Assembly (NCBI GenBank): GCA_002751075.1
Contig: NAOQ01000148.1
Location: 24,228-41,152, forward strand
Reading direction: 5' to 3'
Length of the DNA stretch: 16,925 bases
Source of the DNA: Ichthyophonus hoferi
Lineage: Eukaryota; Opisthokonta; Ichthyosporea; Ichthyophonida; Ichthyophonidae
The translations under genes and the position numbers were made by a program. Under the pieces are notes generated by a model that was not told the DNA's origin, made no database searches, and was given only the letters and a program-made list of their open reading frames with translations. Position 1 is the first letter of the stretch. Every line of letters starts with the position of its first letter. Of the stretch, positions 1 through 9,202 are shown one piece after another.

Positions 1-51
1 ACATACATACATACATACATACATACATACATACATACATACATACATACA
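1..51. repeat. (ACAT)n microsatellite at window edge
   Basis: About twelve and a half perfect copies of the tetranucleotide ACAT start at the first base, so the array may continue outside the window. Its last bases run straight into the AG (51-52) that serves as the 3' splice site of the first URB2 exon. The repeat therefore occupies the branch-point and polypyrimidine region of that intron. Confidence 0.95.
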
Positions 52-52
52 G

Positions 53-601
53 ACTGCTTTTTCCAAATACACGCCCTATGTCATTGCTGACTACATAGGT
101 GTAGCCCAATCATCTCCGCTGCCTCCAGCCTATAAAACTGCACTCTTGCCTGGTATCTATGCATGTAAGGAGATCGTTTTCTTATTGGCTGCCTTTCCGT
201 AGCGCAGATATATATATAGCTACAAATAATATATATATATACGTTTATATTGCATATATTTTCCCTATATACATTCGCTATACTTACTATACAATTATAC
301 AATAACGATTATAATGCATCGTTCACTGGCCAATCCCAATCCAATTACCGATTGGCTTCCCCAGAGGCATAAAACTTATTTTTAAAAGAGAGATAATAAC
401 ACAGAGCTGTGTCACGCTTAATAATCTCTGTTAGGTTAAATGCACACTAATATCTCTATATATCCATAACCAGTGCTCACTCTCTGTGGAGAGCATGAAC
501 TTTCCTTGCTACACGCTTCACTTCCTACCCCCGGACGTCTGATTCTTAAGGGACTTCATAACGACTATGATAACCATCATCGTTATACTGGAAAGTACTA
601 A
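53..601 (+). CDS. URB2: URB2/Npa2-like ribosome biogenesis protein, C-terminal two exons (partial)
   Basis: Two exons, 53-164 and 474-601, join across a 309-bp intron with donor GTAAGG at 165 and acceptor CAG ending at 473. The split codon T|TG gives Leu. They encode 79 residues ending in TAA at 599-601. Visible blocks are FSKYTPYVIADYI, then PLPPAYKTALLPGIYALL, then GEHELSLLHASLP, then a tail with NDYDNHHRYTGKY. This order (Ser-Lys-Tyr start, LLPGIYALL block, His-Ala-Ser-Leu, then DY..HH.Y.GK at the very end) matches my recollection of the C-terminal domain of Urb2/Npa2, a nucleolar protein needed for 60S subunit pre-rRNA processing. The N-terminal bulk of this large protein lies left of the window. 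The gene is convergent with mARC. The exon at 53 assumes splicing right after the ACAT repeat; the frame is open across it. Family call is from memory of the motif, without an alignment. Confidence 0.83.
329..356. promoter_or_regulatory. CCAAT-box cluster as a short inverted repeat
   Basis: Inside the last URB2 intron, GCCAATC (329-335) and GATTGGC (350-356) form an inverted pair, with two more CCAAT pentamers between them. Four CCAAT-type sites in 28 bp would suit NF-Y binding, but no start site is evident nearby, so a function is conjecture. Confidence 0.25.
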
Positions 602-648
602 AGTACACCCTATAATATGTGTAGTACAAGCGGAGTAGGAGTACTTTC
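591..648 (+). other. Inverted repeat overlapping the URB2 stop codon
   Basis: GAAAGTACT (591-599) is repeated in inverted form as AGTACTTTC (640-648). The left arm covers the last codons and the first base of the TAA stop, so the URB2 transcript could fold into a 9-bp stem with a 40-nt loop just at the end of translation. No role is known. Confidence 0.4.
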
Positions 649-675
649 GGTTCTTTTATTGGTCGAGATAGTACG

Positions 676-689
676 GTTGTTATGGTAAC
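676..689. promoter_or_regulatory. X-box-like (RFX) site, imperfect
   Basis: GTTGTTATGGTAAC has the right half (GGTAAC) and spacing of an RFX X-box, but one or two deviations in the left half (GTTGTT instead of GTTGCC). It lies 75 bp after the URB2 stop codon and 458 bp before a perfect X-box. Confidence 0.35.
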
Positions 690-1126
690 ATCGTGTATAC
701 AGTATACAGGCCTAACCCAATCACTGTTCTCTTTACACTTCCGTTTCCCTGATATAATTTTCTTTATCTTATTGGACTACACTACCAACTACCAATACAT
801 TACGACCTCACATAGGAAAATCATGTACGTATATTCAATCATATATGCATTTGCCAATTTGTTTTATCTCTGGATATATTTGTCTGGTGTATATGCTCTA
901 TATTTCTGAACTGTATCCAAACTTTTTCTTGTTTTGCATATACATTCCAATCGCATATTACTTTTTATATTTACGCAATGATAGGTGCAATTTCCTTGTT
1001 TACTTTGTTTTTAAAAAATTAATAACTCGGATCAAGAACGTGATATATATACTTCACAATTATAACTGTTACATATAGTAATATCTTTGTGGTCGTGATA
1101 TGGTGGACTGGTTCCCCATCATGAAT

Positions 1127-1132
1127 AATAAA
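1127..1132 (+). terminator. First canonical AATAAA downstream of URB2
   Basis: AATAAA occurs 525 bp after the URB2 stop and is the first canonical signal on the + strand after that gene. A non-canonical signal nearer the stop is equally possible, so use of this site is uncertain. Confidence 0.3.
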
Positions 1133-1133
1133 G

Positions 1134-1147
1134 GTTGCCATGGCAAC
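1134..1147. promoter_or_regulatory. Perfect palindromic X-box (RFX binding site)
   Basis: GTTGCCATGGCAAC is a perfect 14-bp palindrome and matches the textbook X-box consensus GTNRCC-N0-3-RGYAAC bound by RFX factors, which drive ciliary genes in animals. Neither flanking gene has its promoter here: both end towards this interval. It could serve an unannotated transcript or act as an enhancer. Sequence match is direct; function is inference. Confidence 0.5.
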
Positions 1148-1425
1148 AGGGCTATGATACGCTGCATATATCTGTACATAAATTCTTTCTCTCGTTCAGG
1201 TTTGTTTCTCTCAGTTGTAATTTCAAGACCACCCTTGAAATTTCGAGAGATATGTTTTAGGGGGTGTAGAGGGTTGATCCTTATATACTATCTTATAAAC
1301 ATAGACACCATGTTTGTTATCACAGCTAATTTCCTAATTACCTGTATTAACTACTCCCACTTCCTTCAATATTTGTTTAGTTTATCTCATTTGTTTTATT
1401 CTGATTAATACTGTAAAGCGAGAGT

Positions 1426-1532
1426 GGCAAATCCCCCATGCCAGATGAAAATGTGATGGAAGATTTAACTATATGTTTTTTTCTAGCGGAAAAATAAATA
1501 TAATTGGGTCTTGTCTGATGGGGAGGTTTGCC
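1426..1532. ncRNA. Long-loop hairpin, candidate small-RNA precursor or foldback element
   Basis: The left arm begins GGCAAATCCCCC (from 1426) and the right arm, ending at 1532, is TCTGATGGGGAGGTTTGCC. Read as RNA they pair over about 20 bp with one bulged A on the right arm and a two-base GC bulge on the left. The loop is about 66 nt. Arms near 22 nt with small bulges resemble a miRNA duplex; long loops are known in some invertebrate precursors. The alternative is a short inverted-repeat transposon relic, but I see no target-site duplication at its ends. The stem is nearly symmetric, so the strand is undecided. Confidence 0.35.
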
Positions 1533-2021
1533 CTAAATATTTTATTTTTCATCTCACTCCCGGCAAAAGTGTACAAACTAGCAATAGATCTGGAAATGGC
1601 ATGACTCCTGCCCAATGAGCTTAGAACAAGATTTTCCGTTCAACCAATTGATTCAAAGAAATACAAAATAATGTAGGACATTCTTATCTCTACGGTTTTA
1701 AAGAACTAAGCAAATAATTATATTAGACTTCCCTACACCAGATGCATAACATAAAATTCATATATTCAAAAGCGTAATGTTTTGTTTCAAGTGTACTGAC
1801 TCTTTTTTTCTGTTTTGATTTCATTAAAATCGTTTTCCAAAGCCAATAGATATACGTATTTCATCCACACAAGATACAATGCGTTTGCGTGGAAGATCAA
1901 TTTCTTCCTATAGGCTCTCTCGACTCATTCATCCCAACAGCCCATATTTCAGTCATGTATATGAGACTGATTCTAGTATCCGATACTCTCTTAGCCTACT
2001 CAAATGCCTCAGGTAGGATGC

Positions 2022-2123
2022 AATCTTTATTTAAATCCTAGATTAAGTGAGTTAATCGTCCTGATCTCCAATGTAGTAATCTTTATTTAAATCCTAGATT
2101 AAGTGAATTAATCATCCTGATCT
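2022..2123. repeat. 46-bp tandem duplication in the mARC 3' UTR
   Basis: Copies at 2022-2067 and 2078-2123 are 46 bp long, differ at two positions and are separated by 10 bp. Each starts AATCTTTATTTAAATCC, which on the - strand supplies AATAAA. The duplication thus doubles the poly(A) signal downstream of the mARC stop codon. Confidence 0.9.
2082..2087 (-). terminator. mARC poly(A) signal (proximal copy)
   Basis: TTTATT on the + strand reads AATAAA on the coding strand, 65 nt after the mARC stop codon. An identical second signal lies at 2026-2031 in the other copy of the duplication. Position and strand fit a functional 3' end; which copy is used cannot be told. Confidence 0.65.
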
Positions 2124-2152
2124 ACCTTAGCTATATATCTAATAGCATGCAT

Positions 2153-5100
2153 TTAATGCCATTCCAACACTTCTACTGTATCTCCAATTGCAATAGTCCC
2201 GACTGTCTTCCGATGAATCAGGTTCATGCCAAAGAATGTCTGGTGGGTGGGTGATAGTGTCACAGCCCTGTGTATTTCAGATCACATCGTCCATGTTTTT
2301 CATCTCTACTTACTTTTATTATTTGTTGTTATTTATTGTTCCATTTGTTTTTTTGTACTTATTTTTTTAACCATACAACTATCCTTTTCTCATTTGTCTT
2401 TCTTGGAATTTTCGTATCTATAACTACATTAATGACCCCTAATAACCATGCCTCTAATATTCATTTCATATCTCTGTGTGTATGTGTATATATATGTACA
2501 TATGCTACCAAGTAGATATATGTGAAAGTGTATACGTAAATATTTATACATACACGTACGCCATTGATTTCTCAAGAAGAGATAGGGTGCATTCATATAT
2601 ATATATATATATAATTACTAATTAACTAACTATATTACTAATCAACCAATTACATTACTAACTGACTAATTACATTACTCATTAACTAATTACATTATTA
2701 ATGAACCAATTACATTACTCATTACCTAATTACATTGCTAATGAACCATTTACATGACTCATTAACTAATTACATTACTAATTAACTAATTACATTACCC
2801 ATTAACTAATTACATTACTAATTAACCAATTAAAATGTATCCTGTCTCACTCACATCTACACCATTAGATCGGTATGACTTGAGTGCTAGCGTTGGTTGA
2901 TATCTCTTAGTAAACACGCCTGTATCTGGGTTCACCGCGGGCATAACACATCGATCACATCTTTTGACCATGTCGTATTCCTATAAATGAATGAGATATG
3001 TTTAATGACATCTAAAATATGTAAAATAGGTATAATATAATTTGCATAATATTGATAATGTTTAATAGATAAACCATATATAGCATGGTATGATATAGTA
3101 TAATATAGTACAGTATAGTACAATATAACCATACATATAATATGCATTATATGGAATAAGAGATAGATAGACTAGTGTGTCTAGTATCATAATTAGCCTT
3201 TGACAACATGGCTGCAGTATGCCATACACATACCTATGTATAGCGTTTTCTTTCATTGACTTAACATTGTATATTTATATGTATATCTATCTCTTTTTTT
3301 TTTCTCTTTTTTTTTTTCTTTTCAACTTTTGACTATAAAGGGGAATGCAATGTAAAATGTATCTATCTATTTTAAACTTAAAAGGAAGGCAACCAGTGAA
3401 ATTCAACAAATGATTGGACAAGGGTCATGCCTACCACATCCCGTATGCGAATCTTCTTCCAGGAATCCTCCTCTTGCGGTAAACAGCCATTCACTTGGAT
3501 ATTAGGACGGAACCGTCTATACCGTCCGCCTATTAGTCTAGCAAACAAACAGAAAACATACTAGGGAACATACACAAACAGCGTACATGTTATTTCCATA
3601 TACATATACGGTCCCACTAACACTGCTAGAGCATCATCATGGATGGATGCCAATCATCAAAAAAGATTAAGATTAGGTTTGACTCTACTTAGTCATACAG
3701 GTATTTCACACATATCCGATATACAACCAGGATTAATAGCAGTTGACAAGCTAGAAGAAGGTAGAGTAAGACTAGAAATAGATAAAAAATATTTTTTAAA
3801 TTTACTTATACTTTCAATAAGAAGCTACAAACGACTTCAGTAATAAAGATTTGTAGTCTTTATCTATCACAGTCATACTAATACACGGTATTAGGTAGTC
3901 GCTATTGCATGGTATTGTATACATATGTGTAAGTATTCTATACAATGTACTATGTGCTATAGTAATTATTAGTGTATAGTCTGATTACAGTTAGTGATAT
4001 ATGATATCTGAATATCTGATTCCTGTCTCTCTACTATACTACTATCACCCTACTACACTATCATACACACTGTTCAATCGGCAACTAATCGAAGATTAAG
4101 CACAAATGTATGAGATTGGCTAGACAAGAAGAAACAGCTATAATAATGATAATAATAATATACAACAAAGCACTACAACCAACCTCATATCCACTGGTTC
4201 ATCTAATTTCTCATTTAACTCCATGAGAGATTCTTCAGATATTAACTGTGAATGAAAAGAGAGAAACAGGCCATAAATACCTTGTATCACTGATTGATGA
4301 TCTTTATATTCGTAATCATGGAATTGGTGGGATGAGAGGATAAATGCTGCAAGAAACAGAGTAACCAATAAAAACCAGTCTTGTTCTACTATTAGCACTG
4401 AATATCATATAGTAAATAACAACTGATATAAGTAAATGAAATACGTATATAGATATGGGCCCATTCAGTGAAGAATAACAATATTAGTACAAATACATTG
4501 CTTTCTCTAGGGTATGTTATAGGTGTACAGATGTCATAATGACGTCATATATATAATATCTAGGCACCAATACAACTAAACATAGAACCTTCCTTCACCG
4601 ACTGTCATATTCCTATATATAAGAATTGTTATGTAAGCACATTCTCGCCTTTTTTAACATATACACAGTTTCTCACTCTATTACCAAATTACATTCCTAT
4701 CTACTCTTATATTAATAATATCCGCTCTGAAACCGTTTCCCGTTTGACCTCTCTCTATATATAACCTGTTTGAACATTGCTTCATTCTGTCCCAGTGTAT
4801 TCCAGTATGTTTCCATAAATGATTAATACAAATACCAATAGGATTGTCTAGACGATATGAATTTATTTTGCATTTAATGATTTTAGATCGCATCTTTCGC
4901 ATTTTGGGGTTAATTGCACCTTTTCTGACAGAAAATATATCGCTGTTTTAATTTATTAGTAACACATGTGGTAGTAAACATTTAATCCATATTGGATAGC
5001 GTTCAATGATTGCAAGCTGAGAATTAACAGAAAACAAAACATATTTATTTAGTATAATCCTATAATACCCGAAAATCTTTATACCCATAAACTACAATTA

Positions 5101-8100
5101 TAAGAATAACATACCAAAATAGGATAGCCATCCTGAAAGGCATTCTGTATGTTATCCTCTTCTGTTACAGTACTAAATTCTGGATCGATAACTCTTTTAT
5201 GACTTCCTCCGCGATTAATTCCTACTAGCCTAATTGAACAATGTATTAAATTAACAATAATATCTTTATTCGTTTATTATCAATGATATTGCTAATTATT
5301 ACTATTATTAGTAATAGTATTATTATTATATAATATACAATAATCTGGCAGGTATGACTTTGCTTTGGTAGATTAAAATTTTTAACATGAAGTGATGCTA
5401 CATAAAGGCTATACGGTTTTTATCCTAAATTATCTGCTTGAAATATCTAATATTTGTTTTAGATTTTAGTCAACTTATTTTTTTAAAGTGACTTACAAAT
5501 ACTTGGCCAATTTAGCATTAAGTGTCAACTATTGTTACAACTACTAATTACATATGAATGGAATAAGAATTCAAGCAGCAGGTACAATGCATGATAGTGT
5601 ATACAGTGCGGTATAACCGAGGTCGTGTTGTCAATGCTCGCTATATTTCAACATAAAACCATCATGAACATTTGAAATATTGATTTTCTAGGGGAAATAG
5701 CCGCTGGGCATCAATTGATAAGGTGTTAATGCTTAATGAGCTAAATATTCACTGATGAAGGAATAATTTACAGTAGATTTTTATAATTGAATATATTATA
5801 TATAGTAATGCTACCATGTAACTAAAGTTCATCTGGATTACCGATGATGAAAGTGGAGAACCATAAACACATATTCAACAAGCATACTAACCTACAGGGC
5901 ATGCCTATATATTTGGTGAGCCATTCTTCGGCGCCAGGAATCACAATAGCGTCAACTATAAATTATAAGAGTATTCAGATGTATATATATAAATCATATT
6001 GAATCAAGAAAAAGTTACCATAATTCAGAATAAATAAAAATAAATAGGTAAATAGATAAAAAAATAAAAACTCAAATGAAAATAATATTGAAAATGAGCA
6101 ATATATATATACAGAAAATACTTACAAGGGTTGTAAGAAAAATGATTATATAGTTAGTATGTATGATCTCTTGAACCCCTCTCTTGAAAACCTTGTTGTT
6201 ATAAAGATGGTGAAAGGAAATGTAAGAGATATATGTATACGTGTAGCTATTTCTGATAAACATAGGATAACTGGAACAGGTAAGGGGTTGACACATGCCT
6301 ACAATGTACAATTTAATCATCCAATAACATAAACACGTAAATATTGGACCATGGTATAAAAATAAAGCCTTAAAAAGTAAGATTCAACTAGTCTAGCCCA
6401 ATAAATTTCCATTCATAATTTATATTTATGTGTGTGTTACCATTGGAGCAAAAATTTAATATTTAAGATCTATGAAACTGCTATAGTAGATGCAACTGTT
6501 TTTACTCTAGGGTGGTTATATTAGTAATGACATAAGGCTTGACAAGGAGTGCCATAAAATATCTGATTGAATGATAGTGTAGCCGTGCTAGGATCAATGT
6601 TTAATATAGAAATATCTATTATAATGGGAACATATAGGAAAATAGGTAATTACTTTGCAAGTCATGTTAGGATTCATATGCTGCATAACATAATCACATA
6701 TGGTTAGGGTTAAGCAAAGCCAATGGACACCATGGATGTGAATAGAATGATAGGATAGTGATAATAATGCATTGTTATCGTAAATAAAGATAAAAATAAC
6801 AATACATGAAAAAATATATTTGAAATACTCTTGAAGGCGCATGAATGACAGAACCTGGGGTAATTAATTCATTATCCAATGACTTATTTAAAAAGTCTTT
6901 AAAATAATTCTCTAACCACTCACATTACTTCAACTCGTACGGTCATTGGAGGATAGACAAGTACAACTTACCCTCATCATGCCAAATATGAACCAATTCT
7001 GTTTCTGTGTTTGGACTTTCTTGTGTCTTGACCGGATGAATGACGGTGATTGGTTTCATATCAGGTGCCTCTAGGGTAATAGTGTTACCATCTTCAGATC
7101 TGAGGGGAAGCCCATTAACATTATTGCCCCAAATACATATAATATAATATGTTTCATTTGGGTTAATCGTTTGCTGGCTAATAATTAATAGATAAGTTTG
7201 TATTGTTATACATGCAAGACAATGTCTTTAAAATATAGTTTATAACAGGCTATAATTTGTATTATAAGTTAGAATATACAGCAAATAAGTATTTTTTTTT
7301 CTTACTAATGGAACGGATCTTATGTATTGGATTAAGTGTAAAGGTGGATAGTATAAGTAACTTTCGCAAATTAAAAGAAGAAGAAAAAGAAATAATAAGA
7401 AAAAGTTAAATTAAACGAGATAGTGGCAGCTAAAAGGAAGATAAAGGCAAAGGAGTAAATGAGAATCTAAGTATATAATGGTGTAAGAAATAAAAAGATG
7501 GAAAGGAAGTTGTGGCAACAGAGAGATGGAAAGGGGGTTCAAGATTGGTATAGAGAACTCTTCATGGTATATATTTTATATTTTATATTGTTTAGCCTTA
7601 CCATTTTCTTTTTTCTTTTTTTCCATTATTTTTAACTGTGTTTATGGAGAAAACAAATGCGGGTAAGAAAAAAAAAAGAAGCAGTAAAGCAAGGAAAAGA
7701 AAGAAAAGAAATAAATAGATATATAATAGATATGATCATAGACCTACATGGTAGGCCGTATAAGGCACATCTTAGGTTTCTTACGCTGGCTGACAAAAAC
7801 ATTGTTTTTGTCAATCACCATATACTGACGGTCATTCTAGACATATAGACAGATACATAGATACATAGATACATAGATAGATAGGTAGATGGTAGGTTGA
7901 TATATAGATATCATGTCAGTTACTCTTATGTTAGAATATTTTATATTTTAGACTGGATAATAGTGTATCAGATATACAGTAGAACTATATCTGGTAACTA
8001 ACTTGGTACGCGTCTATGTAATATAAGGTGCAAATAAATGTACTAAATTAAGTAAAAGTATGTGTGAATGGTTCATGTTGGTATATGGAAAGCCATAAGG

Positions 8101-8476
8101 TGGTGTTCTAAGAATAATAAAGCTAACAGGAGTGAAATACCAACACTTTGATAGTACCTTGAATCCCAGATTATCCAAATGAGCCACTTTCAGTTCATAT
8201 CCCTTACACGATTTGATAGGATAATACCATAATCCTGTGACTGTTGCAGTCTGTATAGATTAAAATGAGAGGTGGTAACAGAGAAGGATTGAGAGAAGTT
8301 GTTATTTTTGAATAATATTTAGCTGCCTGTGCCATTTGTCGTTTGGACATCTTTCTTACAGAAAAAGAAGTAGCACATACTTTGGTCCTAGGCGGCTTCC
8401 ACCACCACATCAGAGCTCTTGCAACAACCACTGCGGTTATTGCTCCCCCAATAATTGGCCAGGTTATATTCTTCAT
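2153..8476 (-). CDS. MTARC1: Mitochondrial amidoxime reducing component (mARC), MOSC-domain Mo enzyme, 10 exons
   Basis: Complete gene, 320 codons plus stop. Exons in coding order: 8360-8476, 8158-8250, 7748-7836, 6972-7099, 5892-5955, 5115-5229, 4184-4245, 3435-3516, 2855-2980, 2153-2239; all introns are GT-AG and phases match. Residues 5-26 form a membrane anchor followed by KPPRTK, as in outer-mitochondrial-membrane mARC. The MOSC N-terminal barrel follows: YYPIKSCKG (48-56), DRQYMVID (72-79), SQRKKPKMCLIRP. The MOSC domain has LISEESLMELNEKL (203-216), RFRPNIQVNGC (224-234) and CDRCVMPAVNPDTG (258-271), where Cys261 aligns with the molybdenum-ligand cysteine. The last exon has FFGMNLIH and GTIAIGD. 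With cytochrome b5 and its reductase the family reduces N-hydroxylated compounds. The loop between LKSYR and FFG looks shorter than in the human protein. MTARC1/MTARC2 are vertebrate duplicates, so the symbol is for the family. The weakest splice sites are the exon 7 donor (GTTGGT) and exon 8 acceptor. Confidence 0.95.
2595..2613. repeat. (TA)n dinucleotide run
   Basis: A pure AT/TA run of 19 bases in mARC intron 9, directly beside the 20-bp minisatellite. Confidence 0.9.
2614..2833. repeat. 11 x 20-bp AT-rich minisatellite in mARC intron 9
   Basis: Eleven units of 20 bp with consensus ATTACTAATTAACTAATTAC tile this stretch without gaps. From unit 4 onward, units ending their first heptamer in C (ATTACTC) alternate with units ending in A (ATTACTA), which implies a 40-bp higher-order period. 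The array ends about 15 bp before the GTGAGT donor of exon 9 (donor at 2849-2854), so it sits immediately inside the intron. Confidence 0.93.
3291..3323. repeat. T-rich homopolymer tract in mARC intron 8
   Basis: Two runs of nine or more T broken by CTC and C. On the mARC strand this is A-rich and so is not the splice pyrimidine tract. It could be the tail of an old retroposed sequence, but no body is recognisable. Confidence 0.7.
3643..3843 (+). CDS. Small unassigned frame, antisense inside mARC intron 7
   Basis: An ATG-initiated frame of 66 codons runs opposite to mARC within its intron 7. The product is basic at the N-terminus (MDANHQKRLRLGLTLL) and has a charged middle (DKLEEGRVRLEIDKKYF). 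Codon choice (AGA, TTA, GGA, ATA) is what AT-rich coding sequence would look like, and the composition is less hydrophobic than the random frames elsewhere. I recognise no domain. A transposon fragment or chance are both possible; the ATG is one of two close, out-of-frame ATGs (3639, 3643). Confidence 0.2.
   Translation: MDANHQKRLRLGLTLLSHTGISHISDIQPGLIAVDKLEEGRVRLEIDKKYFLNLLILSIRSYKRLQ
4540..4547. promoter_or_regulatory. Consensus CRE octamer beside a TATA-like run
   Basis: TGACGTCA, the full CREB/ATF palindrome, is followed at once by TATATATAATAT, inside mARC intron 6. One such octamer can occur by chance in a window this size, so this is only a candidate internal promoter element. Confidence 0.2.
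7360..7540. other. Purine-rich stretch in mARC intron 3
   Basis: The + strand is dominated by A and G for about 180 bases (runs such as AAAAGAAGAAGAAAAAG), so the mARC pre-mRNA is pyrimidine-rich here. It is far from the exon 4 acceptor (7100-7101), so it is not simply the splice pyrimidine tract. Nothing else is visible in it. Confidence 0.5.
7847..7892. repeat. (GATACATA)n / (GATA)n microsatellite at the mARC exon 3 acceptor
   Basis: Repeats of GATACATA pass into GATA and GGTAGAT. On the coding strand this reads TATC/TATG repeats ending about 9 nt before the acceptor AG (7837-7838) of exon 3. The microsatellite thus supplies the branch-point and pyrimidine region of that splice site. Confidence 0.88.
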
Positions 8477-8488
8477 GTCTAATAGGAC

Positions 8489-8512
8489 CTAAAGGGCAGA
8501 AGAAAGTTAGTA
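8489..8512 (-). other. Likely 3' splice site of a mARC 5'UTR intron
   Basis: On the - strand the sequence CTAACTTTCTTCTGCCCTTTAG ends 12 nt before the mARC ATG. It has a branch-point-like CTAAC, a clear pyrimidine tract and AG, so the first coding exon probably starts at 8488 and is preceded by a 5'UTR intron. Candidate donors on the same strand are GTAAGG (8786-8791) and a perfect AAG|GTAAGT (9630-9635). The coding frame has no plausible upstream ATG joined through it, so the ATG at 8476 is kept. Confidence 0.55.
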
Positions 8513-8933
8513 GTTATAATGTATGAATATGCAATGCAATAGGCATGCAAACAATGACAAAGTTAAAACAACAGTGAGAGAGTAAAATGCCAAGGAGAAA
8601 AGGGTAAAAATGATAATTGAAAATAAAAAATGTAGTCCAAAAATTGTGTAAACATTTAAATGGAAAAAAAAGGCAAATTTCTCCAAATGTATAGAGAGAA
8701 TAGAGAGAAAGAGAAAGAGAATGAACGAAATAAAAAGAAAAAAATAGCATACATATATATCAGTTAGACTTCGCTGATAAGTATTCCTTACACTAGTATT
8801 AATAATAGGGTAATATATTGACCTTTGAAGGTAGGTTGGTTGTATATGGGTGTTACCAGTGTTAAAAATACCGAAACTATAAGTTAAACACACTTGTAAC
8901 TTATACTTCACTAGTTATTATTTTGTCATACAA

Positions 8934-8947
8934 CGACTTGCAAGTCG
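8934..8947. promoter_or_regulatory. Perfect 14-bp palindrome upstream of mARC
   Basis: CGACTTGCAAGTCG is a perfect inverted repeat inside a small GC-richer island (followed by CGCTATAGCC) about 460 bp upstream of the mARC ATG. Dimeric transcription-factor binding is a reasonable guess; I do not recognise the motif. Confidence 0.4.
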
Positions 8948-9202
8948 CGCTATAGCCTTTTAATAAAAATCACTTTTTTATATCTTTTACTCAAGATATA
9001 TTTTTAATAACCAGTATTGCTAGATAGAGTCAGATAGACTGGCCCGGGAGAGAACGCCAGTTAATTTTAAACATGATATTTGGAATTAAAAATGCTCCAG
9101 TTATTTGTCTTGGCAAGTGTGTCCCAAGATTTCATTTTAAACAACCGTTTAAAGTTGAGTAATTTGGCTCATTTTCTATGGTCTATATATAAATGTTTGC
9201 TT

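Larger units (their letters stand above)
602..2021. other. Convergent intergenic region between URB2 and mARC
   Basis: No supportable coding gene. Open frames here (for example hydrophobic ones at 682-1078 and 1100-1408) are T-rich, start in random sequence and resemble no family I know. The region contains the 3' UTR of URB2, two X-box-like motifs, a first canonical AATAAA at 1127-1132, and a strong hairpin at 1426-1532. The rest is AT-rich sequence in which I see nothing. Confidence 0.6.

Noticed and set aside
682-1408. Several + strand frames of 75-102 codons
   Set aside because: T-rich, mostly hydrophobic translation of AT-rich DNA downstream of URB2; they overlap each other in different frames and resemble no family.
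1487-1618. Open + strand frame of about 44 codons right after a good acceptor (TTTTTTCTAG)
   Set aside because: It overlaps the 1426-1532 hairpin, has no partner exon and shows no recognisable motif.
2226-2515. Two overlapping + strand frames of 65 and 81 codons
   Set aside because: They lie antisense over mARC exon 10 and the T-rich start of intron 9, and look like shadow and low-complexity translation.
2614-2833. Possible CRISPR-like array of regular repeats
   Set aside because: Units abut with no unique spacers, and the context is a eukaryotic intron; it is a minisatellite.
4681-4902. A 73-codon ATG frame on the mARC strand within intron 6
   Set aside because: No splice consensus joins it to mARC, neighbouring exons already join in phase without it, and no domain is seen. 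It could be a mobile-element scrap but cannot be supported.
6072-6842. Two 82-codon - strand frames in mARC intron 4
   Set aside because: Ile/Tyr/Phe-rich translation of AT-rich intron with no motif.
8507-8911. A 134-codon - strand frame, the longest non-repeat frame of the window
   Set aside because: More than half is Phe/Leu/Ser from a T-rich tract that probably lies in the mARC 5'UTR intron; no ordered membrane-protein features and no family.
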